A stretch of 7,410 nt of DNA, taken from contig DINC01000157.1 in assembly GCA_002425885.1 (NCBI GenBank), positions 1 through 7,410 on the forward strand, given 5' to 3'. The notes beneath the pieces were generated by a model that was not told the DNA's origin, made no database searches, and saw only the letters and a program-made list of their open reading frames with translations. This document shows, piece by piece, positions 6,554 through 7,410 of the stretch (position 1 is the first letter of the stretch; every line of letters begins with the position of its first letter). The DNA is from Spirochaetia bacterium UBA5550 (lineage in GTDB: Bacteria; Spirochaetota; UBA4802; UBA5550). A program made the translations under genes and the position numbers.

Positions 6554-7410
6554 CTATTTATATGGCTCAACCCTGCTAACCGAAGCCGCAGGAACCTTCA
6601 CTTTCCCGTCCACTGTGATTATCTCAATGCTTCCTCCACTCTGCCTGAACGACCCGGTATAGATTTTCCCGCTGCTTAAAACAACCCTGCTCAACGGTCC
6701 ATACATCTTTTCAAGATCCCCCAGTGTCATTTTTGCATCAACCGGAGCCGGGTCCTCGTTTTTAACATCAGTCAGAAACGGGAGCACATCAGCAGGCACA
6801 ACTTCAACTTCAATGTGTTTATTGCTTATTAATTCATCCATTTTTTCTGAAGTGATAAGCCTGATAGTATCGAGTTTCTGATGGAGCAAAGAATCATCTA
6901 CGGATAATTTTTCAATATTGCTCATATTGTCATGGCAGACCGAAACACTCTCCCCCTCCTTTACAGAGAGAGCTTTACCTGAAAAAACATGGGATACCTC
7001 AACTTCGCCGTTTAAAACTTTTACACTCCCTCTGTTTTGGTCAGAAGATACACTGAATGATGTGCCGCGCACAGCAGCAAGAACAGAGCGTGTTTTTATT
7101 CTGTATGATCCGTTGCTTTTCATCAGCCTGTTAAAGATAAAGCCCTCATCTAATATAAATTCTATATTTCTGCTGTCGCCCGAGACCTCCAGTTCATTAA
7201 ACCTTAATGACGTTTTCTCTTTTACAGCAATTATACCTGTCCGATTAATCTGTATAACTGCTGAACTCTTTTCAGCGGTTATCAGAGTATCCCCTTTTTT
7301 TATCACATCCCCTGGTAAAGCCTTTGAGCTGTTTATAAAAACCTCCCCCATAGCAAAAGTGACCACCCCGTGCTTAACAGCTACGGGCGCTTTTGCACAA
7401 TATGTGCTGC
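6554..7410 (-). CDS. FecR-domain envelope protein, N-terminus cut off by the window edge
   Basis: The frame is open to the right edge, so 284 residues are visible and the true start lies outside. A GTG at 7366 could serve as a start but has no ribosome site. It also falls inside the first FecR strand, VKHGVVTFAMGEVFIN, which reads on smoothly from upstream codons. The FecR domain (Pfam PF04773 type) covers about residues 10-150 of the visible part and contains the hallmark VRGTSFSV (113-120) followed by GSVKVLNGEVEV (127-138). A helical segment (about 160-195) and a linker lead to a C-terminal small beta-barrel-like domain, RVVLSSGKIYTGSF to VPAASVSRVEP (241-282), similar to Sm/SH3-like folds. 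Classical FecR relays signals from a TonB receptor to a sigma factor; neither partner is seen here. This is more like the stand-alone periplasmic FecR proteins. It heads the cluster seen here. Confidence 0.88.
   Translation of the reverse strand, partial: STYCAKAPVAVKHGVVTFAMGEVFINSSKALPGDVIKKGDTLITAEKSSAVIQINRTGIIAVKEKTSLRFNELEVSGDSRNIEFILDEGFIFNRLMKSNGSYRIKTRSVLAAVRGTSFSVSSDQNRGSVKVLNGEVEVSHVFSGKALSVKEGESVSVCHDNMSNIEKLSVDDSLLHQKLDTIRLITSEKMDELISNKHIEVEVVPADVLPFLTDVKNEDPAPVDAKMTLGDLEKMYGPLSRVVLSSGKIYTGSFRQSGGSIEIITVDGKVKVPAASVSRVEPYK

Noticed and set aside
6321..6662. Open frame of 113 codons on the plus strand across the FecR and lipoprotein genes
   Set aside because: It is antisense to two well-supported genes, spans their junction, and its sequence shows no plausible protein pattern.
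6554..7410. Classical FecIR iron-signalling system
   Set aside because: No extracytoplasmic sigma factor or TonB-dependent receptor is visible, and the C-terminus differs from classical FecR.

Overview
The window reads as a piece of a Gram-negative (diderm) bacterial chromosome of moderate GC with AT-rich gaps between genes. Evidence for an outer membrane is direct: a lipoprotein with a clear lipobox, and a secreted protein whose C-terminal half looks like an outer-membrane beta-barrel ending in Phe. An acyl-CoA dehydrogenase, a eukaryote-like MTA phosphorylase and a FecR-domain protein with a small C-terminal beta domain would fit Spirochaetota or Desulfobacterota-like bacteria. That placement is inference, since there is no rRNA or other phylogenetic marker.

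Left part (1-3611, plus strand): a 22-bp perfect palindrome at the very edge precedes an acyl-CoA dehydrogenase gene (68-1315). Two unrelated small four-helix membrane proteins follow (1474-1956 and 2062-2571; the second resembles the DUF2269 group), then mtnP, S-methyl-5'-thioadenosine phosphorylase (2748-3611). The gaps of 105-176 bp and the stem-loop at 1968-2003 suggest that these are mostly separate transcription units rather than one operon. I see no functional link between them beyond housekeeping metabolism.

Right part (3749-7410, minus strand): a tight run of three exported proteins transcribed leftward. The order is a FecR-domain protein cut by the right edge of the window, then a lipoprotein with an FN3-like domain and a seven-unit repeat that probably forms a closed beta-propeller, then a protein with a CsgG/TolB/FlgO-like periplasmic domain fused to a predicted beta-barrel. 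Gaps are 30 and 9 bp, so co-transcription is likely. A strong bidirectional terminator (3665-3695) sits midway between the convergent mtnP and barrel genes.

The most interesting content is this three-gene envelope cluster, a candidate surface or envelope assembly with no assigned function. Next are the internal symmetry of its propeller and the nested palindrome in front of the acyl-CoA dehydrogenase. No tRNA, rRNA, CRISPR, insertion sequence, integrase or phage gene was seen, and no gap longer than 300 bp lacks a gene.
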